Assembly: GCF_037038585.1 (NCBI RefSeq)
Contig: NC_092523.1
Span: 6,329,001-6,393,000, forward strand
Direction: 5' to 3'
From: Patagioenas fasciata
Taxonomy: Eukaryota > Chordata > Aves > Columbiformes > Columbidae
DNA length: 64,000 nt
Position 1 is the first letter of the stretch; each line of letters begins with the position of its first letter. Positions 1-13,565 of this stretch are shown one piece after another. The position numbers and the translations under genes are program-made. The notes beneath the pieces were generated by a model. That model saw nothing but the letters and a program-made list of their open reading frames with translations, was not told where the DNA came from and did not search any database.

Positions 1-3000
1 CTGATGTCTTCTGATATTCAAGCAGGGGGAAGCTGTTTAAAGAATAAGGTAAGGGAGCAGAGCACAAGGTTGACTCCTCTGGTCCTACATCCTAACTCCT
101 GTCAGTGGCAAAAATGGATATTTCAAGTCAATGTAAGAGCAAGGTAGGTATGCAGTGATCCTGCTGCAGCCATGCTCTTCCATCTCCAAAGACCTCATGG
201 TTTTCTGCTTTGCAGAGATGTCCTTGCACCTTAGAGTCTTCAATGGACTTTTTTTTGGTAATTTTGTCCAATTGTTCTTTGAACCCTTCAGAAAGTTTGG
301 TACCCAAAACATCCAAGATCAGACAGTGGCCTCCATCGTTTAACAACCTATTTTCTGGAGAGACACTACCTATTGCTGTCATCTGATATCTCATTTGATG
401 TTTCACAGTATTCATATTATACAAGACAATGAACAAAGAGAAGAAAGAGTACACAAAGATGGTTGGGAAGGAAGTCTGCAAACAAAATCCATAAGAAGAG
501 GGGAAGGTGGATGCAGAGCTCTAGTAAGAGACAAGCTGTCACAGTTACAATTACTTCTGTTAGAGATGTACTGGCAATATAGTGGCAACAGACAGAGGTC
601 TGACTTTTTTCCCCCGTCTGCAATGCAGAAGAACAGTGACATGTTTGATTTCCCACAGGTAGTGGGATCAACATGAAAGACATTGATACCCAGTGAAAAC
701 CACTGAATAAAATGCTGAAGGCAAAGGGAATATGGTATAAGGAGCTTTGTACAAGACTAATGATAAACAAGGCAAAAGGCATCCCTGGAGCACAGTGATT
801 ACAGAAATAGTTATCCCTGTATGGAGGTGACACAACACGCTTCACGGAGACAGAACACAGAGTCCTGTGCTGCAGCAGACAGAGGGACACATCCCATCCC
901 TCCCCTCTGGGCATTGTATATTATTGCTCTGATTAGTCTAAGGTGCTTCCTATGATACAGGAGATGAGATTTTCCATGGGAGGCTTCACAGACTATTTAA
1001 GATTTACTGTCCTGTTTACATACCCACCACAGATCATAGTGATGTGAACTCTATTCTTGACTCTCATATTGAAGTACTGAAAAGGCTGAGCACTTCAAAA
1101 GGTTTCATATTCTTTTGGGAACTGGATAAGCAAATACACTGACTTGTTACAGCAAACACTATGTACCTATTGGGATGTTCATCTTGCACAAGGTAATAGC
1201 AAAATGACAAAGCAGGATGAGACAATTTTTTGTAGCTGTATGTGTCCTGGGGAATTAAAAGGAAAGAAGGAAAGAAGAAAGTTTCATTTTCTTGAAGTTT
1301 AGCTTAGTAACAAAAATGAAATTCCACAGGCAACATAAAGGAGCACTTTGAGACAGCTGCAGGCTTCAAATGTCTTGGGACAAATGCATAGATTCTCAAA
1401 AAATGACAAATGATATATTTCTATCAGAGAAATATCATCAGGCAGAAATAATGGTGGCCAAGGTTTCATCAGATTATATCTTATCACTAGTTAGGACTTA
1501 TCATGAAGTTAGGACTTTGCCTGCAAAAGTGATCAGCACCTGATGTTGCAAAAGAAAGGGGAAGAAAATAATAGCCTCACTGTGTATCTGGTGATGCTGA
1601 AAAGCCATAATTGGGAGGAAAGCCACACAAGGGTGTGCAGACTCTGCCATGACTGACAGCATTAGAGTCCAGGTCCCATTTACTGAGGCAGAAGGGAACA
1701 CCAGTATTGAACATGAGTTTAGTTTAGCCCAGCTAGTTTGAAAACCATTAGCAGTAACTGGTAGCAGCTTCTACTAACCCTGCTGCACTGCCCAAGTCCC
1801 ATTTCAGTGAATACAGCACCACACTAAGCTGTGATGCTGGGAAGGGCTTCTCCATCTTTCCGATAAAGCAGCTTGCTAAAGCATTACTGGTTTCTCTCAT
1901 GGCACACGTGGCCAGAAAGAAACATTTGCTGGGCTCCATCACCAGCTAGTGCAACCGTGAACCAAACACTTGCTATGCTGCTGTGCTTGGATTCCCAAAA
2001 TCAGACCCAAATTCCTACATTTGCTTTAGTCTCAGGATCTCACACTTGCACCTTCTTAGGCCCACAGCTCTGGGAAGCTGGATCCTCCTTTCAAACTCAG
2101 GTCCGCTCCCTGGAAAGCCAGAATGAGCATGTAACTACAAAGCACATATTTGAACAACTCCAGAGACAGCTCACAGACAAATCCAATATAATCCACCAAA
2201 AGACAGCATTTGGCACACCAAGTAAAGCTCCACTGTAATTTAGGTAAGTGAGGTTGGAAAGATATTGACATCTCCTATTACTCCTAAATAAACATTTCAT
2301 ACAAGGCCAGATGCAATCTTGTCCCAGAAATGAAGGATGGAGGGCAGGTGGACAGAAAAAGAGCATGCGGCCATGTAGCCCCTGAACCAGAAAATAACCA
2401 TTGTACCAGACAGAGATAATAGGGGCTATAACCATCTTATTTGTCTCTCTTCATCTAAGCTGTCTACTTTCTGAACTTGCCAAGTCTTCTCAAACATTTG
2501 CTAAAATGAAAAGCACAAATCCACTGGACAGGTTCTATAATACAAAGCCAGTTAGTGATTTTTCTGCAGATTTCCTCCTAGGCTCATGTCCACACACAGG
2601 AGTGCCCAAGGAAAAGGCAAAACATAAATGGGAAACTCAGAAGAGCAAATCTTGAAAACCATTACTGCAGAGAACTTCCGTGCACAACAGAAAAACGTCT
2701 CACAGAAAACATCACCAAATAATTTTGAACAGTGAGGAAAACTATTAAAAAAAAGCAAAATCTGCTTACAAATAAACACAGAAAACTTGAGATAAATTCC
2801 TGCAAATAACTTTTCAAGGTTGGTTGCAGTTGCTAATGGCTACATTTGTCCAACCCTTAAAAATTTTGCTTCAGCATCATTCATATTAGATGATCTCCTG
2901 CAGTGAGCATGCAGAAAACTCCTGAAATCCTTATCAAATCACTTTCACCCATCTCTAATTTGAGGCATTTCCACTTCCCTGCTCTGCTTCCTGCTACCTT

Positions 3001-3354
3001 TAAGAAATTGGTTTTGTTGTTCTTCCTTTTGCTCAGAAATTATTTCACAACAAAGTAAATAAAAAGTGACAACAACCCCCATAACTTAGTACCCTTTAGA
3101 ACACACTCTTCCAACTGCAGTAACAGCTTCACCCTTGGGCATTTTCTATGAAACTGATGGCCAACTGTCTTAATGCCCTGCAGTCTTGCTTCAAGCAATC
3201 AATTCTCCCAGTCAATCATTAATCCCCAGAAAAAAAGCCCTGGGCCTTGGCATTACTGCTTAAACAGAAAAAATTGATAGTGTAACGCTTTGTGGTGTCA
3301 CTCACAGGATAAAACTAACAAATTACTCTTCTAGTTTCCTCATAACGTCATGGA
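1..3354. other. Intergenic, nothing recognised
   Basis: No repeat family, exon with splice sites or RNA gene was recognised. The longest frame (417-914, minus) has no familiar protein pattern. Confidence 0.6.
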
Positions 3355-3808
3355 AATACTAGCCAGAGAGGATCTCTGGAGATCTCTATTCCAACTTCAT
3401 GCGCAAAGTGAGACCATAAGTAACAGATCTGCTCAACCATGGCTCTGTCTAGCAGAGTCTTGAAACCTTCTCAGATAGGTTTCACTGCAACTCTGGGCAC
3501 TTTTCCCAGGGCCGCACCACCTGCCTGGTCAAGGCTGATCCAGTTAAAACCCAACCAGCAGCTTGTACACCTGCCACCTCAATGTTGAAAAAGATCTCGG
3601 CTCTCTCATCTTTGCAGTTCCTCTTCAAGTTGCTGCAGGCTGCTGTTGGGTTACCAGCCCTGGCAAGCCCAGCTCCCTCAACCACCCCTGCAGCCCACCT
3701 GCTCCAGCCCTGGCTGGATGGCGACCCTTCCTTTGATCCTCTCCACATCCCTCTCTATCTATGGACACAGTTTGCCAAGTACAGCCTCAGGAGCACCAGG
3801 CACAGAGA
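3355..3808 (-). mobile_element. Ancient CR1 fragment, antisense
   Basis: This stretch is highly diverged but matches the CR1 antisense layout in order. It has a ggagatctctattccaacttc block, then ctctgggcacttttcccagg (normally ctctgggcaacctgttccag), then caagcccagctccctca. It continues to gatcctctccacatccctctc and ends ggacacagtttgccaagtac. It is much older than the sense copy that begins immediately after it, so the two stand head to head. Confidence 0.75.
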
Positions 3809-3809
3809 A

Positions 3810-4670
3810 TAAATTCCCCCAAGCTGGGAGGAGTGGCTGACACTGGAAGCTGTGCTGCCATCCAGCGAGACCTGGACAGGCTGGAGAGTTGTGCAGGGAA
3901 AAATTTAATGAACTATAACAAGGGAAAGCGTAGAGTCTTGAATCTGGGCAGGAACAACCCCAGGTTCCAGTGTAAGATGGGGAATGACCTGTTAGAGAGC
4001 AGCATAGGGGAAAGGGACCTGGGGGTCCTGGCAGACAGCAGGATGACCATGAGCCAGCATTGGGCCCTTGTGGCCAGGAAGGCCAATGGCATCCTGGGAT
4101 GTATTAGAATGGGGGTGGTTAGTAGGTCAAGAGAGGTTTTCCTACCCCTCTACTCTGCCCTGGTGAGACCACACCTGGAATATTGTGTCCAGTTCTGGGC
4201 CCCTCAGTTCCAGAAGGACAGGGAACTGCTGGAGAGAGTCCAGTGCAGGGCAAGAAAGATGATGAAGGGAGTGGAACATCTCTCATATGAGGAAGAGCTG
4301 GGGCTCTTGAGCTTGGAAAAGAGGAGACTGAGGGGTGACCTCATTAATGTTTATAGATATATAAAGGGGGAGTGTCAGGAGGATGGAGCCAGGTTCTTCT
4401 CGGTGACAACCAATAATAGGACAAGGAGCAATGGGTTCAAACTGGAACACAAGAGGTTCCACTTAAATTTGAGAAGAAACTTCTCAGTGAGGGTGACAGA
4501 GCCTGGCCCAGGCTGCCCAGGGAGGTTGTGGAGTCTCCTGCTCTGGAGACATTCAAACCCGCCTGGACACCTTCCTGTGGAACCTCAGCTGGGTGTTCCT
4601 GCTCCAGCAGGGGGATTAGACTGGATGAGCTTTTGAGGTCCCTTCCAAACCCTAACATTCTGTGATTCTT
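3810..4670 (+). mobile_element. CR1 LINE 3' portion with long ORF2 remnant
   Basis: This 5'-truncated CR1 runs from aagctgggaggagtggctgac to the terminal cattctgtgattctt. A frame stays open to 4636 and encodes the ORF2 C-terminus: [19 protein letters not shown], then [19 protein letters not shown], then [20 protein letters not shown] small deletion near 4485 shifts the last residues away from the usual TVRVTEHWNRLP ending. The long open frame and the similarity to 56433-57202 place it in the younger group A. Confidence 0.95.
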
Positions 4671-7600
4671 CTGTTCATGCAGGACATGAATTCTCACAGC
4701 AAGAATGCATTTCTGGATCTTATTTTACCTCTCATCCCCTGTTACCTCCAGGTCCTCTCCAGCAGGGCTGCTTCTTGGGCGCTTAGCTGGTTTCTCCACC
4801 CCAAGAACCGAGCTTTGTGCTTCCCCTTGCCAAACCTTATGGAGCTTCTTTTAGCCCTATCTTCAAATTAACCTAAGTCCCCCAGGTGGCCACTTTGTCA
4901 TTTGTCACACCAGACTCTTCCCCCTAGTGTAGCATCATCCACAAATTACTTTTTTAATGCTGCTGGTTTCGATAACACAGTAACAGTGAAGAGACTACTT
5001 AAATGTCACCCTGGTGCATTTGCTTGTGGTAGATAGTTGTGTAAATTAGAGTCTCCTGCTCTCCTCGCTGTGCTGCCTGTTGACCCAGCCTTGCAGCTGA
5101 ATTAGCTCTGCCTTAATAAATTTCTTTTCCCCCTGAGCATTTCAATGCTACAATATAAAGCCTCATTTCATAGTGATTCCTGAAATGAAAGTACCTCAGC
5201 ACCCAGCAGCCCGAATCATCTTTAAGACTGAGCTACCCAGTGAGTTTTCAGAGCCATGGGCTTGTCCCATGGAGATGTGTCTCCCGAGAGGATGAAGCAG
5301 CCTTTATACTTCTTAGTCCAAAGGTTTAGTAAAAAGTTTACCTTTTCAGCTCCTTTCCCTGCAAACAGCAAGAGTTTCTCTGCTTTCATTCCTTTCCTCT
5401 TTGCAGAATGATATTTCTTTTTAAGAAATATATAAGAACAATTCTTCTATCTTTTCCTTCCCACCTACCACATCTCTTTGTCAAAAAAAATAGTCTCCCC
5501 CCAGGCAGAGATCACTGGCTGCTGCTATCAAGAAAGAGGAAAATTATAATACTGCCCTTTACTTTGTGTCACTAAGTCAGGTATAACTCTTTCCTCTCCT
5601 TCCCTTTCTACCCCTTAACATTCATCTCTGAGTAGCTTAAAGGAAGAGCTGTTCCTAATCCAGTTCCAGCAGTATGTGCTCTCTTAAAGAAAAAAAATCA
5701 GAAATACATTCAAAAAACATCACTGGTATGTTGGGAGAACTGCCAAAATGATGTGAATGATACATAAAAGCTAAAACATCTAACAAAATCCTCCAGTGCT
5801 CCAGCAAGCAGTTCAAAGAAAAGGCATCAATGTCCAATTACCTGCCCAGGGGGTGTAGTGGTTGAATATTGTGTGCTGGAGAGCAGGGAAACATCAACTT
5901 TTTGACCACCCACGGCTCCACAGAGGTGCTAATTGCCATGGACTGTGGTAAGTGAAACACTCATTTGCTTTTTCATGCTCCCTGAAGGTCACTATGGGAC
6001 CACCAACAGCACCTGTGAGACCAGGTATGATGGCAGGTCTCCTCAGAGCGACATGCCCAGGGAAGCAGCTAAAAGCCAATTTATCTCATTTTACTCCAGT
6101 ACCTGCCCAAGTTTGTACCATTTTGTTTCTGATCTGCACCAGAGCACTGCTGCTCTGAACTTTGTTTTGTTACCTTAAAGACAGATGAAATCTCCCCCCA
6201 TTTCAAACCAAGTTAAAAATTAATATTTGTTTTACCACCAGCCTCAATCAGTACTATTTGTGTGAGATATCTCCCTTCTCATTGCCCTCTCCTTATACCT
6301 CATTGCCCAAAGCTCTTTCATTTCAACTCAGTTGCACCTCCCAGCTCTCTTCTACACTGCAACATGGAACCAAGCACGGCCAGAGAAACAGAGCAAAACC
6401 TGGCTGCATGAGTCCAAAGCAAGCCCTAATTTACCATTTACCTGGAATTTCATGTCTAATGGGAGATTCCCTGTTGCCCACTTGCACACCAAGGCAGATT
6501 GCACCTTGGGCAGACTAGTAACATTTTTCCCTGTCCTCCTTCCTAGAAGTCTAGCATAATTTCTATTACAGAACTGAACAAATTATGGCTTTGCCAACAA
6601 TAATTAATCCACTTCTCTGCCTTTCTTGGCTCAGCGTGACCATTGCTTCCTGAACACGAGATGAGCAAGTCAGAGAGGCCAGTGAACTGAGCTCCGTGCA
6701 GAACTGAACGCTCTGCTGACATTTCATAATGTCAGTGAATAACAGCAAGTTTTGAAAATTTTACTTTTCTTTCTATGCAATTACTGTATTTATCCTTTTT
6801 GTATCTCATCCCAGAAAGAGATTAAAAATGGGGCCAACTTAGGCAGTTGATTAATTTTGTGTACATCCATGTGTCTCATTGACACGAAGTCAGAAATGTG
6901 CATAAAGCCTCAGGAACTGGAGCCATTAACCACAAAGTTGTTTCTCTGAATTTCCCAGTTTTCCTTTCTTTGTTTCATCTTCGTTTGATCTGTGATCAAA
7001 CTTTCGTAAAGAAAGGTCAGTGATGTTTTGTGGTGTTTCCAAAAGACCTCATCACGCCTATATTAAAATGCTCTTCTAATGACAAACATGCTATCTGCCC
7101 TGTGTCTATCTAGGAGCCAACATAAATTATCTCTATTGACAGCTATAAAAATGAGCAGAGGCCAGAATCTTTCACATTTCTGCCTCTGTCCTCCCTCAGA
7201 ATTACTGATTGAATGTCCCCTATTTTGAGCAAAAGCTGAAATATGGATTTTCTTTTCATCATCACCACTTGCACAGCTGCATCAGTCATTAAGCTGTCTT
7301 AAAGATCTGTTATCCAGGAACTAGATGCCAGGTATATATCGTATCCTGAGGTGAGTTGTGGCAAGGCATAAATTGATCATGTGGTTCATGCCTTTGAAAC
7401 CTAAATGAAAGAACATCAATTGTCATCAACTCCAGGAATATAAATAGAAAAGACCAAATCAATTCTGCCCCATATGTGTTGTGGAATGAAAAGATATTGG
7501 AAAAAAAAAAAAAAAAGTCAAACTAACTACAGGTTAGTTAGACCAGAGACAGAAAATTATACTTTTGAATGTAGGACATAAAACTGAGACAAAGCTTTTC

Positions 7601-7899
7601 CACCTAATCTGTCTGTTCCCCATATAATTTAGGCAACTGCATTCTGCAACTCCAAATGCACTAGGCTCCTTATTAAGCTATGTTTTTATTCCTATTGTCT
7701 GTACTAAAAAGTCGTTCCAGAACTACAACCTTCCGCAGGTTAACTTTCTTCAGACACCCTGGTGAAATGTAGCCATGGTCCTTATAAAGCTATTTGCACT
7801 TCTCTCAGGATAGTCTCTTCCATATCATTGTGTCAGGGTAGTCTCATTCCCCTCGAATTACAGCTTTCTATGTTAAAAAAGCAAAGCTATTCCATTTTG
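4671..7899. other. Intergenic, nothing recognised apart from an A-run
   Basis: AT-rich non-coding sequence. The part after about 7600 may be a further decayed extension of the ancient CR1 that becomes recognisable near 7900. Confidence 0.55.
7501..7517 (+). repeat. A17 homopolymer
   Basis: Seventeen consecutive A. There is no upstream retrogene that would make it a poly(A) tail. Confidence 0.9.
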
Positions 7900-8585
7900 G
7901 GTTGTGTTTTTTTTTTTTCCTACTAAAGTACATTCTCCATTATCTATTTCAAGTTTAAGTTCATCTTTCTTGAATATATATGTGAACAGGAGTGTATGTT
8001 ATTCTAAATGAGACCTTATAGCACCTTATAGCACCATATAATTCCCAGTTTCTGTGTGATACCCCTTATATTCCATTTTATTTTCTCTCTATTATCTTGA
8101 AGGCCCATAACCATCCTAAGATCAACAAACACAACCAGGTCTTCCTTCCTCTGTATTGGCACCTTCCATGCCTACCACAGGAATTCCTGTTTTGCATTCC
8201 TGAATTGATGATATTGCATTTTGTAGCACTGAAATTTCATTCAGCTGCTGTTGCTTTGCTCTTTGCTGTCACCCAGGTCTTCCCTCACTTTTTCTTGTCC
8301 CTCCTCCTTGCTCAAAGTCATCAGTAAGTTTCACCCCCATCATATCGCTTTTTATGCTAGGGACAGTGATTGACAGTTAATACCCTTGATCTAAAGATTT
8401 GGCTTCGGAGAGCTCCAGCAGTTACATCCCTCCTGCTTCATAGTTCAGTTTTCAACCAAACACACTTATTTCTCCTCTATGCAATTCCTTATCTCCTATA
8501 TGATTTCTGTACTAATCCCCAGCTTCCCCATGTGGTAGTTACAAATGTTCATTGAAGTCTAAACACATTAAAGATGTTATCCTTC
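7900..8585 (-). mobile_element. Ancient CR1/L3-like ORF2 region, antisense
   Basis: The block order fits the internal ORF2 region of an old CR1/L3 type LINE on the minus strand. It has aatgagaccttatagcacc, then ggcccataaccatcctaag, then actgaaatttcattcagc. These are followed by aaagtcatcagtaagtttc and finally catgtggtagttacaaatg with gaagtctaaacac. The similarity is from memory of such repeats and is weak base by base. No open frame remains and the edges are uncertain. Confidence 0.5.
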
Positions 8586-11500
8586 CTACGTTTAAAAAAA
8601 AAATCTAAGAAGATAAATTATATAGCGGTGAATTATATGTAATAAATCCTTGTTTTCGTTTTGCTCCATTTATCTCCATGTTTTCAATTATTCTACCTCT
8701 CTAAAAAAAGAAAAAAAAAAGAAGCCTTTCTATTACAGCCACACTAGAAAGACTGTATATGCTCAATACCATTTTTTGCCTTTTTAATGTGGAAGTTTGT
8801 TATTAAACAAGTGCATAGCACTACCTTCATTGGGCTTATAATAGTCCCACAAGTTCATGCACAGGTTTTGTCTGAATTCTGAGATGGAGACTAATTATAC
8901 TCTAATTTAATTATTTTAATCCTCTAGACCTGCACTTACATATCTAATATTTTATATAAAACAATATCAAATATCACATGTTATGTGTTATTTATTATAA
9001 AAACTGGAAAACTCCCTCCATTTACATGATGCATCTATAATATGGGTCTTATAGTATGAAGCCTAGAACAGGATCCATTTATTTAATTAATTACTTCAGA
9101 CACAGGTATCTGAGATGCTCTCAGGTATGTCAGAGAGCTCAGAGCTGACAGATACTACACAGAACCTACAAGAGACCTCAGTTCTCCTGGAACAGCTGCT
9201 GTAGGGCACATGGGGCACCCTAAAACTTGTATAATTGTGGGGTGCTAGACTCCAACTCATCCTTAACTTGGAGAGGTGGAATGAAAATCAGAACTGGTAA
9301 CAAGACTACATTAGATTAGTTCAGCTTAGAAACAGGGCTGGTGTTTCCTTACAGCAAGATCAACAGGGTAAGGTGGTGTCACCATGTTGATAAGGATATC
9401 TTTGGAGAAGGTAGGATTCAAACCAGCTTTGAGCACTCTGACCCAATGCTAACTTAAGTATGCTCAGGCTTTCTTGCTTTTAATTACTGACCAACATGAC
9501 CAGCAGAGCTCAGATCAGAGCTCACTGGTGAGTTTTAGCAGATTGATGCCTGGGAGAGAACTCCCCTCAGTTGTACAGTCCCGTATTTTCAGGTCTGTTG
9601 GATTGATTTGTTCATTTGGATTTTGGCTTCGTCTGGAGCACTGGGACAAATAATCAGACCTTTACCTGGTTATATCCAGCATTATGAGCTCCTTGACATC
9701 ACAGAAGCCTCAGACTTTTTTTTTTTTCCCTGTTTCTCTTGCTTCTATTTCCCAACAGTTCGGTTGCCTGAGGAGATGAGTGCTTGAGTTCAAAGTCACC
9801 TGGTAAAATCTAAGTACAATGCAATGACTTGCCATTCACTGCAAGTCAGATCAGATGATCTAATCACTTCCTATAGCCTCAAACTCTGTGAGACCTTATG
9901 AAAATGATAGAAAAAGAACTTGCCTGTATGAGCACAAATAAAAAGAAATGCTTCTCATTCAATTGCAGGTAATGATTCTGACATGGTTTCTGAACTCTTG
10001 GCTTTGCAGGTGCCAGAGTCTTAACAACTTGAGGAAGTTTTCATCTCCAATTCCAGTTTTTATCTGTGGAGGTGGGAGGGAAAGAAATATGAACTGCAAA
10101 ATTGCAAGAAAACAGCTGCTTGAATCAGCAACTTTCAGCTCTTCCACTGCGATTGTAATTGATTTCAAGTCACAGCTTTACAGGAGAAAACCACCACGTC
10201 ATGACTAAATTGCCACCTAACCTTGGACTTTGCATGAAGTCAAGAAACGTTGCCTCCACCTTTTCTAGTACTTGGCTCTTCAATGGAGGAAAAATAGTAC
10301 AAGAAACAACTTGGTTTAATAACAACCATGCAGCAAGAGGAGATTATTAATTGCAGCAGATATTACAAATGCACCATCTCAAGAGCGTATGTAAAAATAA
10401 ATGAAATGGTAACATAATTGCTCTAGCTTTCCCATTATTTCAATTAATTTTGCTTTCATGTTCACTGATGCTATTGTCATGCTGTAGCATTGTGCTTTGA
10501 ACATGTTCCTGCCCTGCGCCAGGAGGTTTGCTGGGGTAACCTCTCTGGCACAGAAGTCAAAACTCTCTAAATGAATTGTTCCTTTCATCCCTTAATTAGA
10601 ACTATGCCAATTTCCTTCAACATCATTGTTACATAAAAAGCCACGCCAGCTTCAGCTCCACATTGCCCTAGTGTGTTGATGTGGAAGACGGAAATCTTAA
10701 GCGCACAAGTATAAGGGATGCACCACGAGTAGCAATGAGATCATCTTACCAAACTGCATCATTTTCTGGGGCTTTCAGCAACAAGATTTTCTGAGAATTC
10801 CACAGATTCCTGCATGATTTCCCGCTTGCTGGTGGGAGCCTAGACCCACAGTTAATAAACATCAGTAGCGGAAAGTTCTTCCTCAGCTGACCTATGGCAC
10901 TGGGTGCTATAAGAGATTTCTCCCTAAAGAGAAAGAGAAATAATCAAAGCCACATGCAAGATGTGACATCAAGTTTCTTTTAAGTAGTTAGTTTCTGATA
11001 CTTCGTACTGAAGTAACAAAGGACTTTAGAGTAGATTTTCAAAGCTCAGATTCATTTCTGTCCAAGGATATAATCTTTAAGTGGCCACGCAGGGTTATTT
11101 TTCAACACATGGGGTTTTTCATTTGTTTGTCCTGAAGTTGAAATGGTTGTTTTAAGAACAGACCGACCCACCTTTAATGTTGGAATGTGGAAGATCAAAC
11201 ACAGAAGAGAGTTTGCAGTTCATCAAGTAGAGCTGCCTATTCAGAAATTAAAGGCCAAACATGCTGGACAAATGATTTTTTGAGACAAAATACAATTTAG
11301 TCTTTACTTATTTTCTTATTTCCTTACAATTGCCATGAGAATATTTTAATAACCTCTGTAGAGTTTAAAATGATGCAAGTACTTAAGTAATAATAGTGCT
11401 ATCAAATATAACCAACCTCTTGTGTTAAATACTTCACTAAGCTATGATTAACAGAAAAGGGTTAAAGATATCTTTAGTGCAAATTTGAGTTTTTTATAGG

Positions 11501-13387
11501 TGAGCTGAAGTGAGAATACAATTACATTATCTATAAATTAAAAGGTGTACAGATATTCGAACACCTACCATGTCAATCTTGCATTGACTCATGCAGAAAA
11601 CACATCAGAATGTTAATTAACTCTGTTTCTGACATTCAGCAGCTTGTATGTGATCTCTGAACCCTTCTGTAGGTCACACTGATAATGTTTCAATTGCAAC
11701 ATTAGTCATCATAGCATATTTATAATACCTGAAACCAAATTCCTCCCAAATTACTTGGAAAACACTCAGAGGAACAAGTGAGTATAAATCCTGCACACCT
11801 TGCTTTCATTTCTTTTCCTGACCTTCATGATTATGGCTACAAAATAATTTCCTCTTTTTTGGCTCTACTTCATGAAAAATGTGGCAGAAAAGTTAATCTC
11901 AGAGAAGTTTGGGACTTTGAAAAAATAAGTTGCACAAAAGCTTGAAGATCCCAAGTAAACCACATTGTTTCTCTAAGACACTATTTCCTGTTAATGAGTT
12001 ATGAGAATCCACTCTCCCTGAATAAACAAGAACTTGCATTTTTTGTCTCAGCCTTTTTAAAGGTAGCAAGTGACATAAAGCTAGAATAATCTCACTAATT
12101 TTAAACAGCTAAAAGTTATGTGTGTTAACTGGGCATGTAATCAAGAGGAGAATCCACACCATAATAAGAGATGTAATAGATCATTCTACAGAGGTGCTGA
12201 TCTCTCCCCATCATTGAGAAGGATACAGCTTTCTGTCAAGAATATGTTTTCACGAAGATGTTAAATCAAATTTTACAAGGTGTTATTGCAGACTGAAGCC
12301 TCACCAGGGCTGCACAGCACTGTCCAAACCCTTCGCAACTTTATGGCATCCTTGTCATCTGTATCTGAGGTGAGTCAATCTCCAGTAAACAGCTCTTCCT
12401 CTCCACAAGCAAACCCCAGTTTAAACAGATCCTGGGTCTTTTAGGGCTTTGACTTTTAAACCTGATGGAAACTAGTGGTCAGTTTTCTGCCTTTCTTTCT
12501 TGTACATGTTCTTCAGCTCTGGGAACTATTGGCCCTAAATCCAGGAAGGATCTTCTAGTGCTACCCTGCTCCAAGGAATATGTGAAACAAGCTGGGTAAG
12601 AGTTGCCAAAGTGACTTGGAAAAGGAAAAGAGAAAACAACAGCTTAGCCAGAAAACATATCACACAGCTGTGACTGTTAAACCTCTGCTACCATCTGGGA
12701 CATGCTCTAGGTGGGTCATACTGGACCAGCTCGTCTACAAGATTAATTTCCTGCTAACCAAAAGGTTAGAGAAAGCTTTTTCCACTTTTTTTCCCATTGC
12801 AAGCCATTTATCTGTGATAAAACAGGCCAGAACAGCATTTCAAAGCCTGCTGTTCACATCTTACACTATGAATTTACTTCTTTTCCCCTCTTGGCCTTCT
12901 TTCATCCCTATTTATTTTTTCACCCCTTTGGACAACATTTCAAGGTAGAAACAGCTCTTCTGCAAACAGTCTAAAAAAAAACAAAACAAAACACTCTTTA
13001 TTTCCCACTCTCCTCAACCAGCAACATTGATTTTTTTAGTCATTAGCTTCTGTGAGCTGAATGTTAATGAGCCTGCACGATATAAGTAATGATGATGGAT
13101 GCTTTCCAGGTGCACTTATGGATAGTCAAGCATTATATCTTTCCATAGGCTAATTGTAATGGCTCTTACCAACGGGGAGCCACCATTTGGCACATATCCA
13201 TCCATTACTGTGCTATCTTTTCTCTGAAGCTCAATGTATGGGGTAACCTCAGTTCACAGAATTAATGCCTAATCACTCTGATTTGGGGAATCCCCTTTCC
13301 TTCACTTATTTTTGACGTATTATTTGACTGTATTCTTTAAGTTTACCCTCCTGATGCATTCTCATTGAACTCAACAGCCAAGATACT

Positions 13388-13565
13388 CTGGGTTTTTTGG
13401 TTGCTTTGGCTCTTTTGGTGCTGTTTTTTGGGGGTGGTGTTGTTCTTGTTGTTTTATTTTGTGGTTTTGTTGTAATTCTTGTTTTTTTCTTTTGTTTCAT
13501 TGGTTTCTGTGTTTTGGTCGTCATTGTTTGTTTTTTGTGGGGTTTTGTTTTGGCTTTGTTTCTAT
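13388..13565 (+). repeat. T/G-rich low-complexity tract
   Basis: This run of about 175 bases is almost only T and G (such as tttttgggggtggtgttgtt), with few A or C. It produces artificial hydrophobic open frames. No four-run G-quadruplex arrangement is evident. Confidence 0.85.

Noticed and set aside
3761-4636. 291-codon open frame that could pass for a gene
   Set aside because: It is the C-terminal part of CR1 ORF2, lacking the start of the protein and its catalytic core; it belongs to the repeat.
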